This document shows positions 35,801 through 42,769 of a stretch of DNA of 64,000 nt, in pieces. The DNA comes from Verrucomicrobiales bacterium (GTDB taxonomy: Bacteria > Verrucomicrobiota > Verrucomicrobiia > Verrucomicrobiales > DEV007), in assembly GCA_029213005.1 (NCBI GenBank), contig JARGPI010000002.1, positions 123 through 64,122 of the forward strand. The letters are read 5' to 3'. The notes below the pieces were generated by a model. That model was given only the letters and a program-made list of their open reading frames with translations. It had not been told where the DNA came from and did not search any database. Positions within the stretch are counted from its first letter, which is position 1, and every line of letters begins with the position of its first letter. The translations under genes were made by a program, and so were the position numbers.

Positions 35801-36927
35801 CCACCGACGACACATCCCCCGAAATCTCTTTCGTAGTCGAAGACGGGCGGCGTTTCGATACCAAATAAGTCCTCCGGATCTGGCTTCGCTACAAATCCCG
35901 TCCGGTTCCCTTCCATGTAGGGCCACTGATAATTGGCGCCTTTGACGAGGATATTGATCTCCTCCCGATCGCCTTGACCCACATCTCCGATCCAGAATTG
36001 GTTCGTTAGCGGATCCCGTGTCATCCGGTACGGGTTTCGAAGCCCGATGGCATAGAATTCCTCGAGGACATCGCCGTCGGGACTTTGCCAGGGATTGTCA
36101 TTTGGGATGAAATAGTTTGCGGTGTAGGTTTCCCCGGTCCATCCCGGTGGTCTTGGTTGGGTCGAAATCGGTTGGCGTCGGATTGGATGACTTTTCGCCG
36201 GATCCATATCAACGTCGATTCGTAGGACGCCGGAAAATAGACCTTCGTCGAGCTTTTGAGCGACATCGTAGAAGTCGTTGGCTCCGCCCATGTCTCCGAG
36301 TGCGATGTAGAGAAATCCATCGTCCCCGAAAGCCATTCCTCCGCCCTGATGCCAGTTGTGGTTATCGAATTGATTAATCAAAACCGTCTCCGAGAGGGGA
36401 TCGATTGCTGAGGTTCCCGGAGTCCATTCAAACCGGGATACTCTGATGTAAGCGGGGTTGGTGGGATCCGGCTCGTAAACGGAAGGAATCCATCGGTAGA
36501 AAAGATACAGATAATTTCGGTCGTAGCCGGTTTTCCCATAGTCCGGGTGAAAAGCTATTCCCATTAAGCCGCTGTCCCCGGTATGCTGAGTATTCGCTTC
36601 GAGGTCGAGGACCAATTGAGCGTCGGTCACCGATTCATCGTTGACGATCGAGAAGAGCTTTCCGGTTTGGTCTCCCATCAACAGGAGGTCGGTGGTTTCA
36701 GGGACCGGGATGAGATGCATCGGGTTGTAGACCGACAGCGTGAGATTGGGAAAGGCATCCACCGCTTCCCACACAATTGATCCATCAACACTCGTCGAAG
36801 GAGTGGTGGAGGGGAAAGCGCCGTTCAAAAACGGTTCGACAGAGTCCCGCGTGGTAATTCCCCCCGGCAAAGCAGTTAATTGGGAAATCGCGAAGACGGC
36901 AATACAGAGAGTAAAACAAGATTTCAT
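32854..36927 (-). CDS. secreted glucose/sorbosone dehydrogenase-like propeller with heme c motifs and PA14 domain
   Basis: A 1357-residue exported oxidoreductase, signal peptide 1-19. Residues 55-460 form a PQQ-type sugar dehydrogenase propeller (GLMGIAFHPDYGKTGYDRNYLYLFY, NHNWHQGGGMAFG, AIGLRNPYRM). Residues 480-770 hold a cytochrome-like domain with two heme c motifs, CFNCH at 607-611 and CSHCH at 688-692, and MPPL at 755-758 as a possible axial Met. Next is an Ig/Big-like region (780-880), a PA14-like domain (about 890-1045: FHGSITVEVPGEYNFHLTSDDGSRL) and beta-sandwich tails. This fits extracellular sugar or alcohol oxidation feeding electrons into the envelope, with PA14 for glycan binding. 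The substrate is unknown. Confidence 0.85.
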   Translation of the reverse strand: MKSCFTLCIAVFAISQLTALPGGITTRDSVEPFLNGAFPSTTPSTSVDGSIVWEAVDAFPNLTLSVYNPMHLIPVPETTDLLLMGDQTGKLFSIVNDESVTDAQLVLDLEANTQHTGDSGLMGIAFHPDYGKTGYDRNYLYLFYRWIPSVYEPDPTNPAYIRVSRFEWTPGTSAIDPLSETVLINQFDNHNWHQGGGMAFGDDGFLYIALGDMGGANDFYDVAQKLDEGLFSGVLRIDVDMDPAKSHPIRRQPISTQPRPPGWTGETYTANYFIPNDNPWQSPDGDVLEEFYAIGLRNPYRMTRDPLTNQFWIGDVGQGDREEINILVKGANYQWPYMEGNRTGFVAKPDPEDLFGIETPPVFDYERDFGGCVVGGYVYRGTGNPELYGKYLFTEFNKGTLYVLDEDPETGEPTPVELLSLPPHIMLGFGVDQNGEIYITKRAEGEGGPPAQLLRLEKAIDLSSTQAAPVRLSDTGAFSDLEDLTPLPGVVPYDVIQPLWSDGADKLRWLSIPFGSGVTDDQITFSEQGNWIFPVGTVLIKHFELDGKKVETRFTIKGDDGEWYGLNYRWNEEETEAHLLTGTSGLEIEVPIGDTTKKWYFPSRNECFNCHTTAKGKVLGVKTRHLNRDFTYTEAGGPFNQLVTLNDAGYFDAAIDNTTFQAMLTAAGVTDLSATLEKRIRSYLDINCSHCHTGNSIPRARFESDLRTPLFWQNLINAEPVNPLDIAGSKLVSPGDSTKSILYQRASSLDGCCAMPPLAKNEVDAEAMAVFQQWILTLDPAEGPITDVDPALAPSDHSPPTGSFQLTPVGNQLSVEFSEPVAGLNAAEIEVSGGSLLSLEGAGTSWLLEVAPAAEGIVDITIPFDSLHDENGNANDNPVQFQYTADTKTGLNYSYYEGSFSTLPDFTQLPVLKTGTVSGLDLSPRTIDDHFAMRFHGSITVEVPGEYNFHLTSDDGSRLIIDGTTVINHDGLHGATTEAGEISLDAGTYDFAVEYFEASGNEILSLEVEGPGLTRQAVPTDWYSSGAPEIANPPALSQSINAAALPRTISSSFGVITIDIGVTTSRTADLVVDIFGNSQWYGGGRLRILPGTSLAELTVSLINQPADGDTLFWNVFLTEPGGDYTGATLFSDVQSVEVSDEAPLPPTEDSIRILAAPTQITPGGEMSINIAYDAISEGYIHLSILGDDGRWIGGESLDVTAGSGVKIFPFPVPSDEGGSFSYQTFLSTDPWDWAFAGVWGEPVYGEISTTPETTYQLTILNWLVEAGQPLSVNYSYTSQAPLEIAIDLFDAETHTWVDSERIPLIPGIQTSSRLVDLSALPPGSYYLNQFLVTPGGDWTEAIEWGEVLNFTTYPTEE

Positions 36928-37100
36928 CCTTTTCCGGTTTGCGCGCAGAACGGGATGATTATAAGTGGTTCAATTACAACCTATTCCGGGGATTTCAATG
37001 GCGAAAGGGGTTTTTCTGAAAATCATGGGAAATCTTTCGGGGCAGAAAAACGGGCTTTTACTGTCATCGTGATTTCGATAGTCTGGTGGGAGTTTAGGAA

Positions 37101-37454
37101 ATGGATAAAGGGGACCAGAGGTTTTGGAAGGAAATTGCCGGCGCGAGTTTCGCAGTTCGTCTCCCTGTCACCGTAACGGAAATGGCGGACTTATTTGGCT
37201 GCCGGACTTATAATTTGATCCGTAAACTTATGGTGTTGGATATCTTCGCTAGTGGTGACTGCACGCTTTCCCGGGAGGAGATCACCCGTCTTGCGGATTT
37301 TATCTCGGTCTCAATCGATATCGATGATAACGAGGGGAACGTTCCTGACGTCACCACGATGGGCCCCAAAATTCCTCCGACGTTGTTCGGGCACTGTGAT
37401 CTGGAGAAAGAGGAGTCTCTCGATTTCGTGGGTTCAAATTCTGACTGTGACTAA
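37101..37454 (+). CDS. small protein with an isolated IF2_N-like domain
   Basis: A 117-residue cytoplasmic protein. Residues about 19-58 (LPVTVTEMADLFGCRTYNLI, then RKLMVLDIFASGD) closely resemble the N-terminal IF2_N module of translation initiation factor IF-2, where the same order V-x-E-[ML]-A-x-[LF]-x-[KR]-x-x-x-x-I-x-x-L-M-x-x-x-[IV]-x-A is found, followed by a helix like ITRLADFISV. The C-terminal 50 residues are acidic and unrecognised. The domain normally sits in tandem in front of the IF-2 GTPase, so a free copy is odd. The ATG at 37101 has GGGAG upstream at suitable spacing. Role unknown: regulator of translation, RNA binder, or remnant. Confidence 0.65.
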   Translation: MDKGDQRFWKEIAGASFAVRLPVTVTEMADLFGCRTYNLIRKLMVLDIFASGDCTLSREEITRLADFISVSIDIDDNEGNVPDVTTMGPKIPPTLFGHCDLEKEESLDFVGSNSDCD

Positions 37455-37513
37455 TAGTCGGGTGAATCGGATCGTAAGGGAACTTGAATCGATTTTCCGA
37501 AACGGACCCATTT

Positions 37514-38422
37514 ATGAAGCAGAACTCACTCCACCGCATTTTCACCGTTGTATTTGTCAGCACAATGTTTGCTGTATTTCTCCCGGCTCAGGACACCGCT
37601 AAGAAAGCGAAACTTCCGCCATTGCCTGAAGGCGTCGATGTGATTCGCGACATCGAATATGCCAACGTTGATGGCCATTCGCTAACCCTCGATGTGTATC
37701 GCCCTTTCGATTGGCCGGATCTCGAAAACACCCCGGTAGTGATCTGGGTCCACGGCGGAGGATGGAAAAACGGCAGTAAAGACCGCTGTCCCGCTGCGTT
37801 CCTCGCGCAGGGCAGTCTTGCGGTAGTCAGTATCAACTACCGTCTCCTCGATCAGGCACAGTGGCCATCGCAAATCAATGACTGTTACGCAGCGGTGCGT
37901 TGGGTTCGGAAAAATGCCAAAATGTATGGCTTTGGCGATAAGATCGGAGTTTGGGGAGGTTCCGCCGGAGGGCATCTTGTCGCCCTGATGGGAACCCGCG
38001 ATTTTGATGGCGAAGAGGAGATCTCCAGCAAAGTCCAGGCGGTTTGTGATTTCTTCGGCCCGTCTGACTTGCTCACCATGCCGCCGAATATGGTCGCGAA
38101 TGGGCGGACCCGCGCGGAAGTGGAAAAATCAAACGGAGCGCTTCTCCTCGGCAAGCCGGTAATGGATGTCCCCGAGCTTGCTCACGATGCCAGTGCGCTT
38201 CATCAGGTTTCGGAGGGAGATGCTCCCTTTCTTATCATCCACGGAGCAGAGGATCCGGGAGTGCCTCTCGACCAGAGCGAGCGCCTTCATGAGAAGTTAA
38301 AAGCCGCCGGAGTGGAATCGGAACTGGTTGTCCTTCCCGGAGCCAAACACGGCGGCCCGGAATTCAAAACCGAAGAGGTCCAGAACAAGGTGAGAGCCTT
38401 TTTTATGAAGCAGCTTAACTAG
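37514..38422 (+). CDS. secreted alpha/beta hydrolase (BD-FAE/lipase-like esterase)
   Basis: A 302-residue exported esterase. The signal peptide is residues 1-26. The catalytic machinery is complete: oxyanion-hole motif HGGGW at 80-84, nucleophile Ser150 in GGSAGGH, an acidic residue in GAEDPGVP near 250, and His in PGAKHGGPE near 283. Residues 43-62 (VIRDIEYANVDGHSLTLDVY) are typical of the family that removes acetyl or feruloyl groups from plant and algal polysaccharides. The ATG at 37514 opens the signal peptide; a TTG at 37484 is less likely. It stands alone between the IF2_N-like gene and polA and fits the polysaccharide-degrading theme of this window. Confidence 0.88.
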   Translation: MKQNSLHRIFTVVFVSTMFAVFLPAQDTAKKAKLPPLPEGVDVIRDIEYANVDGHSLTLDVYRPFDWPDLENTPVVIWVHGGGWKNGSKDRCPAAFLAQGSLAVVSINYRLLDQAQWPSQINDCYAAVRWVRKNAKMYGFGDKIGVWGGSAGGHLVALMGTRDFDGEEEISSKVQAVCDFFGPSDLLTMPPNMVANGRTRAEVEKSNGALLLGKPVMDVPELAHDASALHQVSEGDAPFLIIHGAEDPGVPLDQSERLHEKLKAAGVESELVVLPGAKHGGPEFKTEEVQNKVRAFFMKQLN

Positions 38423-38503
38423 GGCTCAGCTTCCCCGGTGGCTCCGGATGAAGCCTAAGCAATAACGCTTGCCGCTGGGGCCTGCCTCTCTAAGGTCTTC
38501 GAC

Positions 38504-41296
38504 ATGTCGAAACCTAAAAATCGCCTCTTTCTGCTGGACGGGATGGCTCTGATCTATCGGGCTCATTTTGCCCTGATCCGGAGCCCGATCTACACTTCGG
38601 GTGGGATGAACACGTCAGCGTTGTTCGGTTTCATCAATACGCTGCTGGATCTCGTTAAAAAGCAGGAACCTACGCACATCGCGGTCGCTTTCGACACCTC
38701 GCATCCGACGATGCGGCACGAGATGTTTCCCGCCTACAAAGCGCAGCGGGATGAGATGCCGGAGGATCTCAGCCTTCAGATTCCTCATCTCAAGCGGATT
38801 GTTGAGGCGTTTAATATCCCGGTTCTGGAATGTCCCGGCTGGGAGGCGGATGACGTGATCGGCACCCTCGCTAAAATTGCGGACGACCGGGGAGACTTCG
38901 AGACCTTCATGGTGACTCCGGATAAAGATTTTGCTCAGCTGGTTTCCGAGCGAACCTCGATTTATAAGCCGGGTCGTCAGGGGGGGCTGGCTGAGATCCT
39001 CGATATCGAAAAAATCCGGGAGAACTGGGAAGTAAAGGAACCGAATCAAGTCATCGATATCCTCGGTCTCTGGGGCGATGCGTCCGACAACATTCCCGGT
39101 GTGCCCGGGATCGGGGAAAAGACGGCGAAAAAGCTCGTCGCTGCCTACGGAAGTGTCGAAGGGCTACTCGAAAATATCGATAAACTGAAGGGTAAACAGA
39201 AGGAGAACGTCGAAAACAATAAGGAGCAGGCTTTGCTATCGAAAAAGCTGGTCACTATCGTTCTCGACGCCCCGATTGAGGTAACTTTCGACGAACTCGA
39301 AATTACCGGTTATAACGACGAAAAGCTTAAAGAACTCTGCGTGGAGTTCGAATTCAATGCGATAGGCAAACGACTCTTCGGAGATGACTATCAGGCTGGT
39401 CGGAACAGTGCCGCAGCCGCTCCCGGGGTGGTCGAGGCAACACCGACTACGATTGCTGATCATAAAAAGAAGTATCAGTACATCAGAGCGGAGGATGACA
39501 AAGCCCGGGCGAAATTATTGGCTTCTCTGGCGAAAAAGAAATCGTTTTGTTTTGATATCGAGACCGACAGTCTGGATCAGAAAGTAGCGAAGATCATTGG
39601 CGTTGCTTTCTCTACTGCGGCGCACAGCGGACATTATGTCGAGGTTCCGGAGAGTGGCGGAGAAGCGGTCCTGGCGGAAATTGCTGAGCTTCTAACCACT
39701 CCCGGGATTGAGAAAATCGGACACAACCTGAAGTTTGATATCGGGGTGCTGCATTGGAACGGCATAAAGATTGCCGGACCTTTGTTTGATACCATGTTGG
39801 CTCACTCTGTCATCGAGCCTGAGCAGCGCCATCGCATGGATTATCTATCGGAGCGCTTTCTCAACTATATACCGATCTCCTACGATTCCGTTTTCGGGAA
39901 GAAAGAGGAGGCTACCGGGCAAATGAGCTTGTTTGACGAAGTTGAGATGAGCGGTGGAACCGGTCCCGACTTCGAAGCGGTGGCTCAATACGCTGCCGAA
40001 GACGCGGATGTGACCTGGCAACTGGCTGAAATCCTCCGCAAACAACTCGAAGAGACCAATCAGGAGCGGGTCTTACTCGAAATCGAGTGCCCGCTGATTC
40101 CGGCCATCGTCGGAATGGAGAAGCAGGGCATCAAAGTGGATACTTCCGTGCTGGAGGAAACCGGCGTTGTTCTCGAAAAGCGGATCAACCAGTTACAGGA
40201 AGAGGTTTTTGAGGCTGCCGGGACCCAGTTCAACCTCGGTTCTCCGAAGCAGGTCGGTGAAATCTTTTTCGAGCGCCTGAAATTGGTCGAAAAGCCGAAG
40301 AAGACCAAAAGCGGACAATACAAGACCGACGAGCAGACGCTGAGTGCGCTCTCCCACGAACACGAAGTCGTAAAGAAACTACTACAATACCGGGAGGCGG
40401 CGAAGCTGAAGAGCACTTATGTTGATGCGTTACCGAAATCGATTTTCGAAAAGACCGGTCATATCCATACGAGCTTTCATCAGTTGATGACTGCGACGGG
40501 GCGTCTCGCATCGAATGATCCGAATCTACAAAATATACCGATTCGATCGGAACTGGGTCGGGAGATCCGGAAAGCGTTTGTTCCTCGAAGTAAAGAATTC
40601 ATCCTGATGGCGGCGGACTACTCTCAGGTGGAGCTTCGGGTCATGGCATCCCTCTGTAAGGATCCATCCATGATCGAGGCATTTAACGATGGTATCGATA
40701 TTCACACCGCAACAGCTTCACGAGTGTTCGGTGTTCCGGTAGACGAAGTCGTCAGCGATATGCGTCGTACTGCGAAGATGGTGAACTTCGGGATCATCTA
40801 TGGTATATCTGCTTTTGGTCTCGCTCAGCGATTAGGCGGAAGCGTGTCCCGCTCTGAGGCGGGCGATATCATAAAAGAATATCTGAAGCAGTATCCGGGA
40901 GTGAAGGAATTCCAGGAAAAAACGATCGAGCAGGCCCAGAAAGACGGCTATGTGGAAACCGTTACGGGGCGCCGCCGCTACCTAAGGGATATCAATTCCC
41001 GCAGCTGGACGGTGCGGGGAACGGCCGAGAGAACCGCGATAAACACTCCGATACAGGGAACCGCTGCGGATATGATTAAGATCGCGATGGTGCGGGTCCA
41101 TAACCTCCTTGAAGAAGGCGGTTACCAAAGCCGGATGCTACTACAGGTTCACGATGAACTTGTCTTTGATATGCATCGTGACGAAGCTGAAGAGGTGACC
41201 CCGAAGGTAGTGGATGCGATGAAAAATGCCCTTCCGCTGAATGTTCCTGTCGTAGTCGACACGGGAACCGGCGAAAACTGGCTCGATGCGCATTGA
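38504..41296 (+). CDS. polA: DNA polymerase I
   Basis: Gap filling and RNA-primer removal in replication and repair. The 930-residue length is standard. The 5'-3' exonuclease occupies about 1-290. The 3'-5' proofreading domain (about 330-500) keeps its catalytic residues: DIETD, NLKFD and the YAAEDAD box. The polymerase domain carries motif A DYSQVELR, the O-helix RRTAKMVNFGIIYG and motif C QVHDELVFD. So all three activities look intact, unlike several bacterial PolA proteins that have lost proofreading. The ATG at 38504 is 81 bp after the esterase gene. It is convergent with the sulfatase operon, with 21 bp between stops. Confidence 0.97.
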   Translation: MSKPKNRLFLLDGMALIYRAHFALIRSPIYTSGGMNTSALFGFINTLLDLVKKQEPTHIAVAFDTSHPTMRHEMFPAYKAQRDEMPEDLSLQIPHLKRIVEAFNIPVLECPGWEADDVIGTLAKIADDRGDFETFMVTPDKDFAQLVSERTSIYKPGRQGGLAEILDIEKIRENWEVKEPNQVIDILGLWGDASDNIPGVPGIGEKTAKKLVAAYGSVEGLLENIDKLKGKQKENVENNKEQALLSKKLVTIVLDAPIEVTFDELEITGYNDEKLKELCVEFEFNAIGKRLFGDDYQAGRNSAAAAPGVVEATPTTIADHKKKYQYIRAEDDKARAKLLASLAKKKSFCFDIETDSLDQKVAKIIGVAFSTAAHSGHYVEVPESGGEAVLAEIAELLTTPGIEKIGHNLKFDIGVLHWNGIKIAGPLFDTMLAHSVIEPEQRHRMDYLSERFLNYIPISYDSVFGKKEEATGQMSLFDEVEMSGGTGPDFEAVAQYAAEDADVTWQLAEILRKQLEETNQERVLLEIECPLIPAIVGMEKQGIKVDTSVLEETGVVLEKRINQLQEEVFEAAGTQFNLGSPKQVGEIFFERLKLVEKPKKTKSGQYKTDEQTLSALSHEHEVVKKLLQYREAAKLKSTYVDALPKSIFEKTGHIHTSFHQLMTATGRLASNDPNLQNIPIRSELGREIRKAFVPRSKEFILMAADYSQVELRVMASLCKDPSMIEAFNDGIDIHTATASRVFGVPVDEVVSDMRRTAKMVNFGIIYGISAFGLAQRLGGSVSRSEAGDIIKEYLKQYPGVKEFQEKTIEQAQKDGYVETVTGRRRYLRDINSRSWTVRGTAERTAINTPIQGTAADMIKIAMVRVHNLLEEGGYQSRMLLQVHDELVFDMHRDEAEEVTPKVVDAMKNALPLNVPVVVDTGTGENWLDAH

Positions 41297-41317
41297 TAAA
41301 CAATGTAGCGTTCGACA

Positions 41318-42745
41318 TCACCGAAAAGTCGTAGCGGGAGGCGGAGAGGTTTTTGTGATTTTCTCGGCTAGCGCTTTCAATTTTGCGGCAGTGTTGATCG
41401 CCTCCGGATCGCCTTCCGGGGCAGGGGATTCCGCTGGTAGATTTCTGGCATCGATCAGCTTTCCGGAATTCGCGTGGTAGCGAAAGGATCCGTCGAAGAG
41501 GTTAACCCCGCCATCGTTGCGATACTGATTCCATTGCAGCTGATGATGAACCCAGTCCCTTTTTAGTCCGTCGTTACCGTGAATCTGTGAGGCGATGCTG
41601 CGGCCATCGAGCGCTATATCTTCCGGTATTTCAGTGGCGGTGAGTTGGCAGAAGGTGGGGAAAATGTCCACTATATCAACCAGTTCATCGCACACGGCTC
41701 CAACGGGCACACTTTTGGGTCCCCAAATGATCATTGGGACGTGGCTGCCGGCATCATTCATTTGGTGTTTGCCCCCGTTGACAAGGCCCGCTGCCGTGTG
41801 GCGGGTGTGTTTGCGTTCGCCCGGTGCGGTTCCTGCCTTGGGGTTCTTGAAGTCAGTCTCGAGAGTCCCGTTGTCGCCCATAAAAACGACATAGGTTTGA
41901 TCGCGGATTCCGAGTTTGTCGACTTCGGCCAGCAGATCACCCACGATGGTATCCAGATAGCTGATCATATTTCCCAAACTGGCTATGCGACCGGCTTCCC
42001 GGTCAGCGGGGGTATCCACGATCGGGTAGTGGGGGAGCAATTCGTTGTGAACAATAAGGAACGGCTTTTTGATGCGGGTGGCTTCACGCATTTGTTCGAT
42101 CACATAGTCCTTCAGGACATCGGGTCCAAATTTTTCCTCGATACCGGAAAGCACCTTTTCATCCCGGTTTAAGGTGGGGTTCCAGTGTCGCAATGTTTTC
42201 GCGTTGTCTTTCCAGATTTGCCAAACGCACCAGGTATCAAAACCTGCATTTCGAATATGGTTCGGCCAAATTTCGAGGGTGGCGAGTTGCCACTTTCCTG
42301 TGGTTACGGTGTGATAACCATTTTCCCGAATGATTTGTGCATAGGTAGGCATGGTCTCAAAATCGACCTTCTTTGCGGTGCCGGTATGAACGGGCAGAAC
42401 GCCGGTGTGGCCATGTCTTGGTACATATTTTCCGGTATGCATACTGACCCGGCTCGGGGTGCAGACCGGGCTGGTGTGGACCCGGGTAAAGCGAATTCCT
42501 TCGCTCGCCATTTTGTCGAGATGCGGGGTTTTGAAGTCGAGCCCTCCGAAGCAGTTCAATGCTTCGTAACCGATGTCATCCGCGAAGATGTAGAGAATGT
42601 TGGCCCCGGGAACGGGGTCGAAATCCGGACTGTACAGGGTACGGTCTGCGACTGTACCCTGTACAGTCGACGTTTTGTCATCGCTAAGACATGCCTGAGT
42701 GATAGCGAAAGCGATAAGCAGGATTTTGGTTAGGTAGGATTTCAT
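41318..42745 (-). CDS. sulfatase with a repeat-derived N-terminal segment
   Basis: Type I formylglycine sulfatase, 475 residues, exported through a signal peptide of about 1-18. The modified Cys95 sits in SPVCTPSRVSMHTGKY; metal ligands are seen in ADDIGYE (55-61) and FMGDNGT (near 285). Last gene of a four-gene operon, 24 bp after the PVC heme gene. Residues 26-40 (STVQGTVADRTLYSP) are encoded by the R3 copy of the dispersed palindrome, inserted in frame between the signal peptide and the start of the fold. This linker should be tolerated, as it lies outside the catalytic domain. The likely substrate is a sulfated polysaccharide; specificity cannot be read. Confidence 0.92.
   Translation of the reverse strand: MKSYLTKILLIAFAITQACLSDDKTSTVQGTVADRTLYSPDFDPVPGANILYIFADDIGYEALNCFGGLDFKTPHLDKMASEGIRFTRVHTSPVCTPSRVSMHTGKYVPRHGHTGVLPVHTGTAKKVDFETMPTYAQIIRENGYHTVTTGKWQLATLEIWPNHIRNAGFDTWCVWQIWKDNAKTLRHWNPTLNRDEKVLSGIEEKFGPDVLKDYVIEQMREATRIKKPFLIVHNELLPHYPIVDTPADREAGRIASLGNMISYLDTIVGDLLAEVDKLGIRDQTYVVFMGDNGTLETDFKNPKAGTAPGERKHTRHTAAGLVNGGKHQMNDAGSHVPMIIWGPKSVPVGAVCDELVDIVDIFPTFCQLTATEIPEDIALDGRSIASQIHGNDGLKRDWVHHQLQWNQYRNDGGVNLFDGSFRYHANSGKLIDARNLPAESPAPEGDPEAINTAAKLKALAEKITKTSPPPATTFR
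42628..42668. repeat. dispersed palindrome R3, inside the sulfatase coding sequence
   Basis: Two 19-mer units lie head to head: gactgtacagggtacggtc at 42628-42646 and gactgtaccctgtacagtc at 42650-42668, separated by 3 bp. Together they are 41 bp and are read through as 15 sense codons of the sulfatase with no stop. Confidence 0.92.
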
Positions 42746-42769
42746 TCGGTATAGGCTTTTAGGCGGCTG

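Noticed and set aside
41291..41305. Terminator between polA and the sulfatase gene (cattg/caatg)
   Set aside because: Only a 5-bp AT-rich stem with no T-run.
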